From Streptococcus equi subsp. equi (GTDB lineage: Bacteria > Bacillota > Bacilli > Lactobacillales > Streptococcaceae), in contig LR134389.1 in the NCBI GenBank assembly GCA_900637675.1, forward strand, positions 1,426,001-1,490,000: DNA of 64,000 bases, written 5' to 3'. Numbering within the stretch: position 1 is the stretch's first letter; each line of letters opens with the position of its first letter. Shown here piece by piece: positions 8,901 to 18,558 of the stretch. The translations under genes and the position numbers were made by a program. The notes under the pieces are model-generated. The model saw nothing but the letters and a program-made list of their open reading frames with translations. It had not been told where the DNA came from and did not search any database.

Positions 8901-11165
8901 TTAATATGAGTGCCAAATGTCTTGGTTATATTGTTCAATCGTACGGTCCGATGAAAAGAAGCCAGCCTTAGCAATATTATGCACAACCTTTGTCAGCCAT
9001 AGGTCCTGATTGTCATAATCAGCCAGCATTTGTTCTTTGACTGCAATGTATTCCTCAAGGTCAATCAAGGTCATAAACCAGTCCTTAGAGATTAACTCCT
9101 TATAGAGACGGTCAAGACGTTCCTCATTACCAAGCTCTAATAATTCTGGACTGATAATAAAGTTAACTGCTTCCTTGATAGCTGGGTGGGCATCATAATA
9201 GTCTTTAGACACATAACCACCTGTGGCATAAAGATCAATAATGGTATCTGAATCCTTACCAAAGGTGTAGATATTATCCATACCAGCAAGCTCAGCGATT
9301 TCCACATTAGCCCCGTCCATAGTACCAAGCGTCAAGGCACCATTGAGCATGAATTTCATATTACCAGTACCTGAAGCTTCCTTTGAAGCTAGAGAAATTT
9401 GCTCTGAAATATCAGTTGCAGGAATCAAATGCTCTGCTACTGTCACATTGTAATTTTCAACAAGGTGAACATTAAGGTATGGACTTACCTCCGGATCGTT
9501 ATTGATAAGCTCTGACAAGCAAAGAATCAAATGAATAATATCCTGTGCAATGATATAAGCCGGTGCAGCCTTACCACCAAAGATAACTGTTATTTTACGC
9601 TTCGGCAGGTTGCCTTTTTTGATCTCTAAGTATTTATGAATCACATAAAGGGCATTCATCTGCTGGCGCTTATATTCGTGGAAGCGTTTAATTTGGGTAT
9701 CAATGATTGAATGCTCATCAAGCTCAATTCCCTTATTATCCTTGAGGTAGCGCTTTAAGGCTACTTTATTATGGTGCTTAATTTCAGCCAATCTTGCATG
9801 AACAGCTTGATCCTCAGCAAAGGCCATTAATTTTTCAAGCCTTGTCGCATCAGTCAAGTAAGCATCACCGATAAGCTCTTTAATATAGTCCGCCAACTCT
9901 TGGTTGGCGAATTCTAGCCAACGACGGAAGGTAATACCATTGGTTTTGTTGTTGAATTTTTCTGGATACAGCTCATAGAAGGCCTTCAATTCGCTATTTT
10001 TCAGGATTTCAGTGTGAAGGGCAGCAACGCCGTTGACACTTGTGGCAAAATGAATATCCATATGTGCCATATGCACGCGACCTGTTTCATCAATGATTTG
10101 GACAGCTGGATCTGATACCCTTGCACGAACAAGAGCATCTAATTGCTCGATAATCGTTACCAGCTGCGGCACAACCTCATTAAGGAAGTCAAGAGGCCAT
10201 TTTTCCAAGGCTTCTGCAAGGATCGTGTGATTGGTGTAACCAACCATCTTTTGAACCACTGAAACAGCCTCATCAAAATCAAAGCCATGCTTTTGTGTCA
10301 ATAGACGAATCAATTCTGGAATGACCATTGATGGATGGGTATCATTGATCTGCACGTATGCGTAATCAGCTAAGTCATGCAGGTTTGAGCCACGCTCAAG
10401 CGCTTCATCGATCAAGAGCTGAGCGGCATTAGATACCATGAAATATTGCTGGTAAATGCGAAGGAGCTCACCATTTTTATCAGAATCATCAGGGTAAAGG
10501 AACAGGGTCAGGTTTTTGGCAATGTCAGTCTTATCAAATGAAATGCCATCTTTAATCAAGCCATAATCAACCCCTTCAATATCAAAAAGGTTAAGATAGT
10601 TCTTGGTGTCACGCTTATAGCCCAAAACATCAATACGGTCTAAGCGAGATTTCAGGGTAAAGTTTTTAAAGGGAACATCATATGAAATGTCAGTCGGTAC
10701 TAGCCAAGAGTCATCCTCTATCCAAAAATTAGGCTCTGCTGTTTGTTCATTGTGTCTAAAGACCTGCTTGAACAAGCCACAATGATAATTCAAGCCAACC
10801 CCTTCACCATTAATGCCAAGGCTTGAGATAGAATCAATAAAGCAAGAAGCCAAACGACCAAGACCACCATTACCAAGCGATGGCTCCAATTCAACGTCCT
10901 CTACCTCAGCAATTGATTTGCCCGCAGCAGCCAGCTCCTCTTTGATGTCCTTATAAATACCTAGATTAATGAGATTATTAGAAAGCAACTTACCAATCAA
11001 AAATTCTGCTGAGATGTAATAAACCTTACGTTTAGCTGTGTTTTTTGCTTTTTTGCTTGCTTCTTCTTTGAGATAGGAAAGCAACGAAAGATAGATTTCC
11101 TCGTTGCTTGCACTTGCAAGAGATTTTCCTAATGTCATTTCAGTATAATCTGTAAAGCGTTTCAT
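8901..11165 (-). CDS. malP: glycogen/maltodextrin phosphorylase
   Basis: This 754-residue GH/GT35 phosphorylase has the PLP-lysine region [16 protein letters not shown] near residue 597, DGANVEI just after it, and the N-terminal [10 protein letters not shown] segment. It releases glucose 1-phosphate from alpha-1,4-glucans in the cytoplasm. It follows malQ with 25 bases between, so the two form a malQ-malP operon controlled from the malQ promoter. Together they degrade imported maltodextrins. The symbol glgP is equally defensible, and I chose malP from context. Confidence 0.94.
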   Translation of the reverse strand: MKRFTDYTEMTLGKSLASASNEEIYLSLLSYLKEEASKKAKNTAKRKVYYISAEFLIGKLLSNNLINLGIYKDIKEELAAAGKSIAEVEDVELEPSLGNGGLGRLASCFIDSISSLGINGEGVGLNYHCGLFKQVFRHNEQTAEPNFWIEDDSWLVPTDISYDVPFKNFTLKSRLDRIDVLGYKRDTKNYLNLFDIEGVDYGLIKDGISFDKTDIAKNLTLFLYPDDSDKNGELLRIYQQYFMVSNAAQLLIDEALERGSNLHDLADYAYVQINDTHPSMVIPELIRLLTQKHGFDFDEAVSVVQKMVGYTNHTILAEALEKWPLDFLNEVVPQLVTIIEQLDALVRARVSDPAVQIIDETGRVHMAHMDIHFATSVNGVAALHTEILKNSELKAFYELYPEKFNNKTNGITFRRWLEFANQELADYIKELIGDAYLTDATRLEKLMAFAEDQAVHARLAEIKHHNKVALKRYLKDNKGIELDEHSIIDTQIKRFHEYKRQQMNALYVIHKYLEIKKGNLPKRKITVIFGGKAAPAYIIAQDIIHLILCLSELINNDPEVSPYLNVHLVENYNVTVAEHLIPATDISEQISLASKEASGTGNMKFMLNGALTLGTMDGANVEIAELAGMDNIYTFGKDSDTIIDLYATGGYVSKDYYDAHPAIKEAVNFIISPELLELGNEERLDRLYKELISKDWFMTLIDLEEYIAVKEQMLADYDNQDLWLTKVVHNIAKAGFFSSDRTIEQYNQDIWHSY

Positions 11166-11190
11166 GATATCCTCTTTTCAATATAGTATT

Positions 11191-12693
11191 CTAGTGATGA
11201 TTATTGGCTCGACCGTATAGCTCAGTCAAATGGATTAAATAGGCCTTGTGCTCTGCTTTAATATCGTCCTCAAGCATGCGCCACTGCCAGTTGCCACCGA
11301 CAGTGTTTGGCATATTCATGCGGCTATCAGCTGACTTATCCAGCAAATCCTGCATACACAGGATAGCAGTATCACACACAGTCGCAAAGATTGTTCTTAG
11401 CATGGCCTTGGTGATGCTTTCAGCAGCTGCCTTATGGATATAATGATTAACAAACTCAACCTGCTCTGCGCTCAAGTGCTCATACCAGCCATTCACCACC
11501 TCATTGTCATGCGTACCAGTGTAGACAATGCAATTGTGATCATAGTTATGCGGCAAATCAAAGCTTTGACTTGTCACATCAAACAAACCAAACTCTAAAA
11601 TCTTCATGCCCGGAAAGCCAGTAGATGCCAGCAGCTGCTCAGCCTTTTCATCAATGTAGCCAAGGTTTTCTGCGATAATTGGCAGCTCACCCAAGGCCTC
11701 TCGAACAGCTTTAAATAGAGCAATACCAGGAGCTGACTCCCAATGACCATTTTTAGCAGTCACATCACCACCAGGAATTTCCCAAAAATCTGAGAAGCCC
11801 TTGAAATGGTCAATTCTAAGCTTATCGTACAGCTTGAAGCTCTCTTTGATCCGATGGATCCACCAAGCAAAGCCTGTTTGCTCATGGCTCTCCCAGTTGT
11901 AAATAGGATTGCCCCAAAGCTGCCCGTCCTCACTAAAGCCATCAGCAGGTACACCTGCAATGTAAATCGGCTTTTTATCTGCATCCACCTTAAAGAGCTC
12001 TGGCATCGTCCAAACCTCAACGCTATCAGCAGACACGTAGATTGGCATATCACCAATGATAGTAATGCCATTTTGATTAGCATAGGTCTTCAGCGCTAGC
12101 CACTGCTGATAAAAGAAATATTGGCAGACCTTATGATAGGTGATGCCTTTGGCCAACAGCTTGCGGTAATGAAGCAAGGCAGCCTCTTCACGCTTAACAA
12201 TTGCTCTATCGTCCCATTCCTGGAGGGCCTTGTGATCAAAATGCTCTTTAATAGCCATAAATTCAGCAAAATCATTTAGCCAGCTCGCAGTTGCTTCAAA
12301 TTCGGCGAGCTGTCTTAAGCCTTCCTCAGTTGAGACAAAAGCCTGAACTGCTTTTTCTAATAAAGGGCGTCTGGCTTGAAAGACTTGAGCGTAATCAACA
12401 GACTCCGGATTTGAGCCAAAATCAACAGCAGCATAATCAGCTTCCTGCAAATAACCGTCCTTTGCCAGCAATTCAAGGTCAATAAAATGCGTATTTCCTG
12501 CAATAGCTGAAAAAGATTGATAAGGAGAATCTCCAAAGCTAGTTGTTGTTAAGGGCAAAATCTGCCAATAGGTCTGCTTGGTTTCCTTTAAAAAGTCAAC
12601 AAATTCAAAGGCCTCTTTACCAAAGCTCCCAATACCGAAGCGTCCCGGAAGCGAGCTGATATGCATCAGAATACCACTTGCACGTTTAGTCAT
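11191..12693 (-). CDS. malQ: 4-alpha-glucanotransferase (amylomaltase)
   Basis: The 500-residue GH77 protein has RIDHFKGF near residue 289, ENLGYID near 336 and GTHDNEVVNGW near 393. It transfers glucan chains between maltodextrins to make substrates for the phosphorylase. The frame is open upstream to 12756. The start at 12693 is correct because AAGGAG lies at the right distance (12703-12708) and the upstream extension covers the promoter and operator. In streptococci it is also called malM. Confidence 0.95.
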   Translation of the reverse strand: MTKRASGILMHISSLPGRFGIGSFGKEAFEFVDFLKETKQTYWQILPLTTTSFGDSPYQSFSAIAGNTHFIDLELLAKDGYLQEADYAAVDFGSNPESVDYAQVFQARRPLLEKAVQAFVSTEEGLRQLAEFEATASWLNDFAEFMAIKEHFDHKALQEWDDRAIVKREEAALLHYRKLLAKGITYHKVCQYFFYQQWLALKTYANQNGITIIGDMPIYVSADSVEVWTMPELFKVDADKKPIYIAGVPADGFSEDGQLWGNPIYNWESHEQTGFAWWIHRIKESFKLYDKLRIDHFKGFSDFWEIPGGDVTAKNGHWESAPGIALFKAVREALGELPIIAENLGYIDEKAEQLLASTGFPGMKILEFGLFDVTSQSFDLPHNYDHNCIVYTGTHDNEVVNGWYEHLSAEQVEFVNHYIHKAAAESITKAMLRTIFATVCDTAILCMQDLLDKSADSRMNMPNTVGGNWQWRMLEDDIKAEHKAYLIHLTELYGRANNHH

Positions 12694-12727
12694 TCTTTTT
12701 TTCTCCTTGTAAAATCTTAATGTTGAA

Positions 12728-12756
12728 ATTATAACGCAACCGTTTGCGCAAGTCAA
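12728..12756 (-). promoter_or_regulatory. malQ-malP promoter with a LacI-type operator in the spacer
   Basis: Read leftward, -35 TTGACT (complement of 12751-12756) and -10 TATAAT (complement of 12728-12733) are exactly 17 bases apart. The spacer holds the near-palindrome TGCGCAAACGGTTGCG (12735-12750), which resembles operators of MalR and CcpA. Binding there would block RNA polymerase, so the pair malQ-malP is probably repressed by the neighbouring MalR in the absence of maltodextrin. Confidence 0.85.
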
Positions 12757-12843
12757 TATCTTTTCAAAAAAAAAGAGACTTTTTCGGCATGCTAGAGCTG
12801 CTCAAGCCTTGATAATAATGAGGGAAGCAGCTAGGACAAAAAC

Positions 12844-12888
12844 AAAAAAAGGATTGGAGAGACAGCCTAAGCAGCTGCTCTTCCATCC
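12844..12888 (-). terminator. terminator after malR
   Basis: Read leftward, an 11-bp stem with two mismatches (12878-12888 with 12851-12861) is followed by seven T, about 10 bases after the malR stop codon. It separates malR from the malQ promoter. Confidence 0.75.
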
Positions 12889-12899
12889 TCATCTCACTC

Positions 12900-13922
12900 C
12901 TATTTGGCATTAATATCCCTGACACTCTCTCGCTTTTTGAGGCTAAAGGGAACCAAAATTTTCTGACTCAGGGTTTGTTCATTGGCATTGATAATGTCTA
13001 AGAGCTGCCTAAAGGAGGTTCTTCCCAAATTTTCAACGTTAATATCAAATGTTGTTAAGTAAGGGTGAATCAATTTCGAATAGCTAGAATTATTAAAGGT
13101 AATAATCGAAATATCATCTGGCACCTTAATGTCATAAAAGGACAAGAGCTGGACCATTCGCACCGACAAAACATCACCAATCACGATTAAGGCTGTGGCC
13201 TTAAAGCTACGTATCGTTTCAATAACCTTTTCGATGCTTATTGGATCCTTTCGATCAAATAACAGCATCGGTTTGTTTTCCAAGGATAATTTCAAGCAGC
13301 CCTTGAGATAGCCAATATAGCGCTCAGAAGCTACCTCTGCCTCCATATCGTCTGTGATAAACAGGATCTGTCGGTGACCCTTTTGATAGAGATGATCAAC
13401 TGCGGTTTTAGCCATTAGCTGGTTGTCATTGTCAATATAGGTGATTTTGTTCTCATCACCTTCTGGTGCGCCAACAATGACAAAAGGAATCTGGTTGGTC
13501 ATCAAATAGCCTCTAACAGGATCTTCTTGCTCAGAATATAATATAATAAAGCCATCAACACGCTTTTGCAGGTGCATTAACTTAACCTGGCTCAATAAAT
13601 CCTCAACAGACATACCTGTTGCAATGGAAACAGTGAAATGATGTTTCTTAGCTTCATTGGTAATGGTCGATAGAATTTCCATAAAAAAGGGATCACTCAA
13701 ACGATCATTAGTGATAATCGGCGGAAAAACCAGGCCAATATTATGTGTCAGGCCACTAGCAAGCATTTGCGCAGCTACATTCGGAACATAGCCAAGCTCG
13801 CTCATAGCTCTTCTAACCTTTTCCTTTGTCTTTTGGGAGATAGATCGATTATCCTTGAGGACACGACTGACGGTCGAAGGATTAACACCTGCTTTTAAGG
13901 CAACGTCTTTTATTGTAACCAT
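12900..13922 (-). CDS. malR: LacI-family maltose operon repressor MalR
   Basis: The 340-residue protein starts with a LacI helix-turn-helix (TIKDVALKAGVNPSTVSRVL, residues 3-22) and a hinge helix ending in AAQMLASG. A periplasmic-binding-protein-like sensor domain follows. It lies between malQ-malP and the divergent malE operon, and operator-like sites occur at both promoters. By family it represses maltodextrin genes until a maltodextrin ligand binds. It has its own promoter and terminator. Confidence 0.92.
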   Translation of the reverse strand: MVTIKDVALKAGVNPSTVSRVLKDNRSISQKTKEKVRRAMSELGYVPNVAAQMLASGLTHNIGLVFPPIITNDRLSDPFFMEILSTITNEAKKHHFTVSIATGMSVEDLLSQVKLMHLQKRVDGFIILYSEQEDPVRGYLMTNQIPFVIVGAPEGDENKITYIDNDNQLMAKTAVDHLYQKGHRQILFITDDMEAEVASERYIGYLKGCLKLSLENKPMLLFDRKDPISIEKVIETIRSFKATALIVIGDVLSVRMVQLLSFYDIKVPDDISIITFNNSSYSKLIHPYLTTFDINVENLGRTSFRQLLDIINANEQTLSQKILVPFSLKKRESVRDINAK

Positions 13923-13986
13923 ATAAACCTCATTTAATACCTGATAATGACGCTATGTCAGGCTTTTTCACATGTATTTTGCTTTT

Positions 13987-14014
13987 ATTATACAATTATC
14001 TCCTAAAAAATCAA
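13987..14014 (-). promoter_or_regulatory. malR promoter
   Basis: Read leftward, -35 TTGATT (complement of 14009-14014) and -10 TATAAT (complement of 13987-13992) are spaced 16 bases apart, 65 bases before the malR start. No clear operator lies inside it, so malR may be expressed constitutively. Confidence 0.7.
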
Positions 14015-14102
14015 CTCTCGCCCTGCAAGAAGGCGACATAAAAAACTGCTGTCCTCATGATCGAAAAAATGTTAAAAAAATCAACTTTTTTTAAAAAAAG
14101 AC

Positions 14103-14131
14103 TAGACTTTTTCTGTAAACGGTTGCATAAT
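14103..14131 (+). promoter_or_regulatory. malE promoter with a MalR/CcpA-type operator in the spacer
   Basis: A -35 TAGACT (14103-14108) and a -10 CATAAT (14126-14131) are 17 bases apart. TGTAAACGGTTGCA (14114-14127) fills the spacer and runs into the -10 box. The site fits the cre consensus except for its first base, and it also resembles the malQ operator, so MalR, CcpA or both could bind. Confidence 0.75.
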
Positions 14132-14168
14132 ATTAAGTGTAAGAAATATATCTTAGGAGGAAATCGCT

Positions 14169-15422
14169 ATGAAATCATGGCAAAAAGTTATCGTCAGTGG
14201 GGCAAGCTTGACACTTGCTAGCGCCTTATTAGTAGGGTGTGCATCTGGTTCAAAGGACAAAACAGAAACTGCATCAGGTACTGATTCAAAAACAATTAAG
14301 CTTTGGGTACCAACAGGAGCTAAAAAGTCATACACAGATGTTGTCGCTAAATTTGAAAAGGACTCTGGCTACAAGGTTAAGGTGATCGAGTCAGAGGATC
14401 CAAAAGCACAAGAAAAAATCAAAAAAGATGCTTCTACTGCTGCCGATGTCTTTTCACTTCCTCATGACCAGCTTGGTCAGCTCGTAGAATCTGGCATTAT
14501 CCAAGAAGTCCCAGAGGAATACACTAAAGAGATCGCTGATACAGCAACTGATCAAGCTATCCTTGGTGCTCAATACAAGGGTAAAACCTATGCCTTCCCA
14601 TTTGGTATTGAGTCACAGGTTCTCTTCTACAACAAAACTAAGCTAGCTGCTGATGATGTTGCTTCATACGATACCATCACGTCTAAGGCTACCTTCGGTG
14701 GTACCTTCAAGCAGGCTAATGCTTATGCTACTGGTCCATTGTTCATGTCTGTTGGTAACACATTATTTGGTGAAAGCGGTGAAGACACTAAAGGAACTAA
14801 CTGGGGCAATGAAAAAGGGGTTGCTGTTCTTAAATGGATTTCAGACCAAGCCTCAAACAAAGGATTTGTTAACTTAGATGCCAACAACGTCATGTCTCAG
14901 TTTGGAGACGGTTCAGTTGCTTCATTTGAATCAGGTCCTTGGGATTACGAGGCAGCACAAAAGGCTATCGGTAAAGAAAACCTTGGTGTTGCTGTTTATC
15001 CAAAGGTAACTATCGGTGGCGAAACCGTTCAACAAAAGGCCTTCTTGGGAGTGAAGCTCTATGCGGTTAACCAAGCTCCTGCTAAGGGAGATACCAAGCG
15101 TATCGCAGCCAGCTACAAGCTTGCTTCATACCTAACAAATGCTGAAAGCCAAGAAAACCAATTCAAGACACGTAACATCGTACCAGCTAACAAGACCGTT
15201 CAAGCTTCAGAGGCTGTTCAATCAAACGAGCTTGCAAAAACAGTTATCACAATGGGATCTTCTTCAGATTATACTGTTGTTATGCCTAAGCTTAGTCAAA
15301 TGGGTACCTTCTGGACTGAAAGTGCTGCAATCCTTAGCGATGCCTTCAATGGTAAAATCAAAGAAGGTGACTACCTTGCTAAGCTACAGCAGTTTGACAA
15401 GGACATTGCAGCAACAAAATAA
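14169..15422 (+). CDS. malE: maltose/maltodextrin-binding lipoprotein
   Basis: The 417-residue protein has a lipoprotein signal peptide ending in the lipobox LLVGC (Cys at about residue 24), then a Gly/Ser/Lys linker and a family-1 solute-binding domain. AGGAGG lies 8 bases before the start. It captures maltodextrins outside the cell for the MalF-MalG permease encoded next. It differs clearly from the second binding protein (malX) at 26.6-27.8 kb, so the two importers probably differ in substrate size or shape. The symbol follows the group A streptococcal layout as I remember it. Confidence 0.88.
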   Translation: MKSWQKVIVSGASLTLASALLVGCASGSKDKTETASGTDSKTIKLWVPTGAKKSYTDVVAKFEKDSGYKVKVIESEDPKAQEKIKKDASTAADVFSLPHDQLGQLVESGIIQEVPEEYTKEIADTATDQAILGAQYKGKTYAFPFGIESQVLFYNKTKLAADDVASYDTITSKATFGGTFKQANAYATGPLFMSVGNTLFGESGEDTKGTNWGNEKGVAVLKWISDQASNKGFVNLDANNVMSQFGDGSVASFESGPWDYEAAQKAIGKENLGVAVYPKVTIGGETVQQKAFLGVKLYAVNQAPAKGDTKRIAASYKLASYLTNAESQENQFKTRNIVPANKTVQASEAVQSNELAKTVITMGSSSDYTVVMPKLSQMGTFWTESAAILSDAFNGKIKEGDYLAKLQQFDKDIAATK

Positions 15423-15501
15423 GCTATCTCATTTATAATACTATCCTAAACAAGTACAGAGGTGGGCTATTTTAACGCTATCCTTTCTACTCATCTCTAA
15501 A

Positions 15502-15558
15502 GGGGTGGAACTAAGCATCATTATTTTTTCAGGGCTTAGTCCACTCCTACTTGTTTTT
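15502..15558 (+). terminator. intercistronic hairpin between malE and malF (attenuator)
   Basis: A stem of 14 pairs with one bulge (15502-15516 with 15534-15547) is followed by TACTTGTTTTT, an imperfect U-rich tail. It lies 80 bases after the malE stop and about 160 bases before malF. A partial terminator here would give more binding protein than permease, a common arrangement in sugar ABC operons. Confidence 0.65.
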
Positions 15559-15573
15559 GATATGACGTAAAGC

Positions 15574-15658
15574 TTGGTGCTACTTAAATTTTTAATCGCT
15601 TAAAGATTTAGGTAACACTTAGCTATGTGGTCGTTAGCACCAAACGCTTATGACCACA
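15574..15658 (+). other. interleaved inverted repeats in the malF leader
   Basis: TTGGTGCTA (15574-15582) can pair with TAGCACCAA (15635-15643), and TGTGGTC (15626-15632) can pair with GACCACA (15652-15658). The second stem encloses one arm of the first, so the two are mutually exclusive or form a pseudoknot. No known riboswitch was recognised. Confidence 0.45.
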
Positions 15659-15721
15659 GCATCTGAACAAGAGAGTCAGGTAATCCTACTTTCTTGTATC
15701 CTAACATAAAGGAGAACATAT

Positions 15722-17083
15722 ATGACTCAGGCAGGCTTAGCATCTCAGGTTACTGTAAAAGAGGCTTTAACAAAGGGAAGCTTCGATATTAAACTATCCG
15801 CTATCATCATGGGCTTTGCCAATTTTGCTAATAAACAATTCGTCAAAGGAACACTCTTTTTATTGAGTGAGGTGGTCTTTTTCATCGCCTTTGTTTCACA
15901 AATCATTCCTGCTATTGGCGGCCTCATTACCCTAGGAACACAAACACAGGGCATGACAACCAAAACTATCGACGGTATCAGCATTCAGGTTGCTGTTGAT
16001 GGAGACAATTCGATGCTAATGCTGATTTTTGGCTTAGCCTCTCTGATTTTTTGTTTGTTATTTGCCTATATTTATTGGTGTAACCTAAAAAGCGCCCGTC
16101 ACCTCTACATGCTAAAGCAAGAAGGGGCAAAAATCCCAAGCTTTAAGGAGGATTTTGTTAGTCTAGCAAATGGTCGTTTCCATATGACCTTGATGACAAT
16201 TCCATTGATTGGTGTGCTTCTGTTTACGGTACTTCCTTTGATCTACATGATTTGCTTAGCATTTACTAACTTTGATCACAATCACCTCCCGCCAAAGTCA
16301 CTTTTTGATTGGGTTGGTCTTTCCAATTTTGGTAACGTGTTAAGTGGTCGTATGGCAGGAACCTTCTTTCCTGTTTTCTCATGGACACTGATTTGGGCTG
16401 TCTTTGCCACAGTGACTAACTTCTTCTTTGGTATCATTTTAGCACTCTTGATTAATACCAAAGGCTTAAAATTGAAAAAAATGTGGCGGACCTTCTTTGT
16501 GATTACCATCGCAGTTCCTCAGTTTATTTCACTGCTGATTATGCGAAATCTGCTAAATGACCAAGGTCCCTTAAATGCCCTGCTTAGCAAATTAGGGTTA
16601 ATCCACCATTCTCTACCGTTTTTATCTGATCCAATTTGGGCTAAATTCTCTATTATTTTTGTTAATATGTGGATCGGTATTCCATTTACCATGTTAATCG
16701 CAACAGGTATCATTATGAACCTGCCAAGCGAACAAATTGAGGCTGCAGAGATTGATGGGGCAAGTAAATTCCAGGTCTTCAAATCAATCACCTTCCCTCA
16801 AATCCTCATTATCATGACACCAAACCTGATTCAGCAATTTATTGGAAACATCAATAACTTCAATGTGATCTATCTCTTAACTGGTGGTGGGCCAACCAAT
16901 TCAGCCTATTACCAAGCTGGAACCACCGATCTATTGGTGACTTGGCTCTATAAATTGACTGTTACAGCAGCAGATTATAATCTAGCCTCTGTTATTGGTA
17001 TCTTAATCTTTACCGTATCAGCAATCTTTAGCTTACTGGCTTACACAAGAACTGCATCATACAAGGAAGGAGCAGCGAAATAA
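15722..17083 (+). CDS. malF: maltodextrin ABC transporter permease
   Basis: The 453-residue multi-pass protein has an N-terminal extension with two or three membrane segments, followed by the transmembrane permease domain. The EAA loop is seen as EAAEIDGASKFQVFKSITFP near residue 340. It pairs with MalG and a shared ATPase to import maltodextrins. A GGAG site precedes the start, and the stop overlaps the malG start by one base. Length fits streptococcal MalC/MalF proteins, which are longer than typical sugar permeases. Confidence 0.92.
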   Translation: MTQAGLASQVTVKEALTKGSFDIKLSAIIMGFANFANKQFVKGTLFLLSEVVFFIAFVSQIIPAIGGLITLGTQTQGMTTKTIDGISIQVAVDGDNSMLMLIFGLASLIFCLLFAYIYWCNLKSARHLYMLKQEGAKIPSFKEDFVSLANGRFHMTLMTIPLIGVLLFTVLPLIYMICLAFTNFDHNHLPPKSLFDWVGLSNFGNVLSGRMAGTFFPVFSWTLIWAVFATVTNFFFGIILALLINTKGLKLKKMWRTFFVITIAVPQFISLLIMRNLLNDQGPLNALLSKLGLIHHSLPFLSDPIWAKFSIIFVNMWIGIPFTMLIATGIIMNLPSEQIEAAEIDGASKFQVFKSITFPQILIIMTPNLIQQFIGNINNFNVIYLLTGGGPTNSAYYQAGTTDLLVTWLYKLTVTAADYNLASVIGILIFTVSAIFSLLAYTRTASYKEGAAK

Positions 17084-17919
17084 TGAAAAACAAACGTCGA
17101 TTTCAGCTTGGATTAGTTTACGCCATTTTAACCGTTCTCTCAATCATTTGGCTTTTACCTATCGCTTGGGTTGTTCTGACTAGCTTTCGTGCTGAAGGCA
17201 CTGCTTATGTCGATTATTTTCTTCCCAAGCACCTCACATTAGACCATTATATTAAGCTCTTTACAAATGAAACATTTCCTTTTGGGAGATGGTTTGTCAA
17301 TACCTTTGTTGTTGCTATCTTTACCTGTATCATCTCAACCTTTATTACAGTGGCGATGGCTTACTCGCTTAGTCGGATCAAATTCAAGTTTCGCAATCGT
17401 TTCTTAAAGCTTGCACTAGTGCTAAACATGTTTCCAGGCTTTATGAGCATGATTGCTATCTACTATATCCTAAAAGCACTTGGCCTTACGCAAAGTCTTA
17501 CCGCCCTAGTCCTTGTTTATTCTGCCGGTGCTGCACTTGGATTTTACATTGCTAAGGGCTTCTTTGATACCATTCCTTATTCGCTTGACGAATCTGCCAT
17601 GATTGATGGGGCTACTCGTATGGATATTTTCTTTAAGATTACCCTACCGCTATCAAAGCCAATCATTGTTTACACTGCACTCCTTGCCTTTATGGGACCT
17701 TGGGTTGACTTTATCTTTGCCCAAGTGATTTTAGGAGATGCAACCAGCAGATATACGGTAGCTATCGGACTCTTTTCAATGCTGCAGCCTGACACCATCA
17801 ATGACTGGTTCATGGCCTTTACCGCTGGATCTGTGTTAATTGCTATTCCAATCACATTGCTCTTTATGTTTATGCAAAAATACTATGTAGAGGGCGTTAC
17901 AGGTGGTTCTGTCAAATAG
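17083..17919 (+). CDS. malG: maltodextrin ABC transporter permease
   Basis: The 278-residue protein has six predicted membrane segments and the EAA loop DESAMIDGATRMDIFFKITL near residue 167. It is the second permease subunit of the malEFG importer. No ATPase gene follows. Instead the operon ends close to the IS3 element, so the importer must borrow an ATPase, in streptococci usually MsmK. Confidence 0.92.
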   Translation: MKNKRRFQLGLVYAILTVLSIIWLLPIAWVVLTSFRAEGTAYVDYFLPKHLTLDHYIKLFTNETFPFGRWFVNTFVVAIFTCIISTFITVAMAYSLSRIKFKFRNRFLKLALVLNMFPGFMSMIAIYYILKALGLTQSLTALVLVYSAGAALGFYIAKGFFDTIPYSLDESAMIDGATRMDIFFKITLPLSKPIIVYTALLAFMGPWVDFIFAQVILGDATSRYTVAIGLFSMLQPDTINDWFMAFTAGSVLIAIPITLLFMFMQKYYVEGVTGGSVK

Positions 17920-18019
17920 CAGTAATGATCACGATAACCCTTACTCAAAAAATCCTTCCCGCTTGTGAACTGCCCCCCAAAAGTTAGACATAAAATCTAA
18001 CAATTGGGGGGCTATTTTT

Positions 18020-18535
18020 ATGACATTGAGTTATGAAGACAAGGTTCAAATCTATGAGCTACGGCACATTGGAAAGTCCATTAAATGCTTATCAGAAAAG
18101 TTTAGTATTGCAGAATCTGACCTCAAATACATGATTCGCCTGATTGACAGGTATGGGTTAGCCATTGTCCAAAAAGGTAAGAATAGTTATTATTCTCCAG
18201 AACTGAAGCAAGAGATAATAGATAAAGTTCTGATTGATGGTCAATCTCAAAAACAGACGTCCTTAGACTATGCTTTACCAAATTCTAGTATGCTTTCAAG
18301 GTGGATAGCGCAATACAAGAAAAACGGCTATACTATTCTTGAGAAAAGAAGAGGGAGGCCACCAAAGATGGGACGTCAACCAAAGAAGACTTTAGAACAA
18401 ATGACAGAGTTGGAGCGACTCCAAAAAGAATTAGACTACCTTAGAGCGGAGAATGCTGTGCTAAAAAAGCTGAGAGAATACCGGTTGAGGGACGAAGCAA
18501 AGCTCAAAGAGCAACAGAAATCATCCAAGAATTAA
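18020..18535 (+). CDS. IS3-family transposase OrfA (copy 1)
   Basis: The 171-residue protein has two helix-turn-helix segments for DNA binding (residues about 1-60 and 65-110). A leucine-rich coiled coil follows ([19 protein letters not shown], near 130). The A AAA AAG heptamer at 18463-18469 is a classical -1 ribosomal slippage site; a slip there would enter the orfB frame. It is identical in sequence to OrfA of copy 2. Confidence 0.93.
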   Translation: MTLSYEDKVQIYELRHIGKSIKCLSEKFSIAESDLKYMIRLIDRYGLAIVQKGKNSYYSPELKQEIIDKVLIDGQSQKQTSLDYALPNSSMLSRWIAQYKKNGYTILEKRRGRPPKMGRQPKKTLEQMTELERLQKELDYLRAENAVLKKLREYRLRDEAKLKEQQKSSKN

Positions 18536-18558
18536 TCGGTCAATTTTCTCTAGCAACT

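Noticed and set aside
12693..12756. Longer malQ start giving 21 extra residues
   Set aside because: The extension overlies the -10 box, operator and -35 box, and the AAGGAG site points to 12693.
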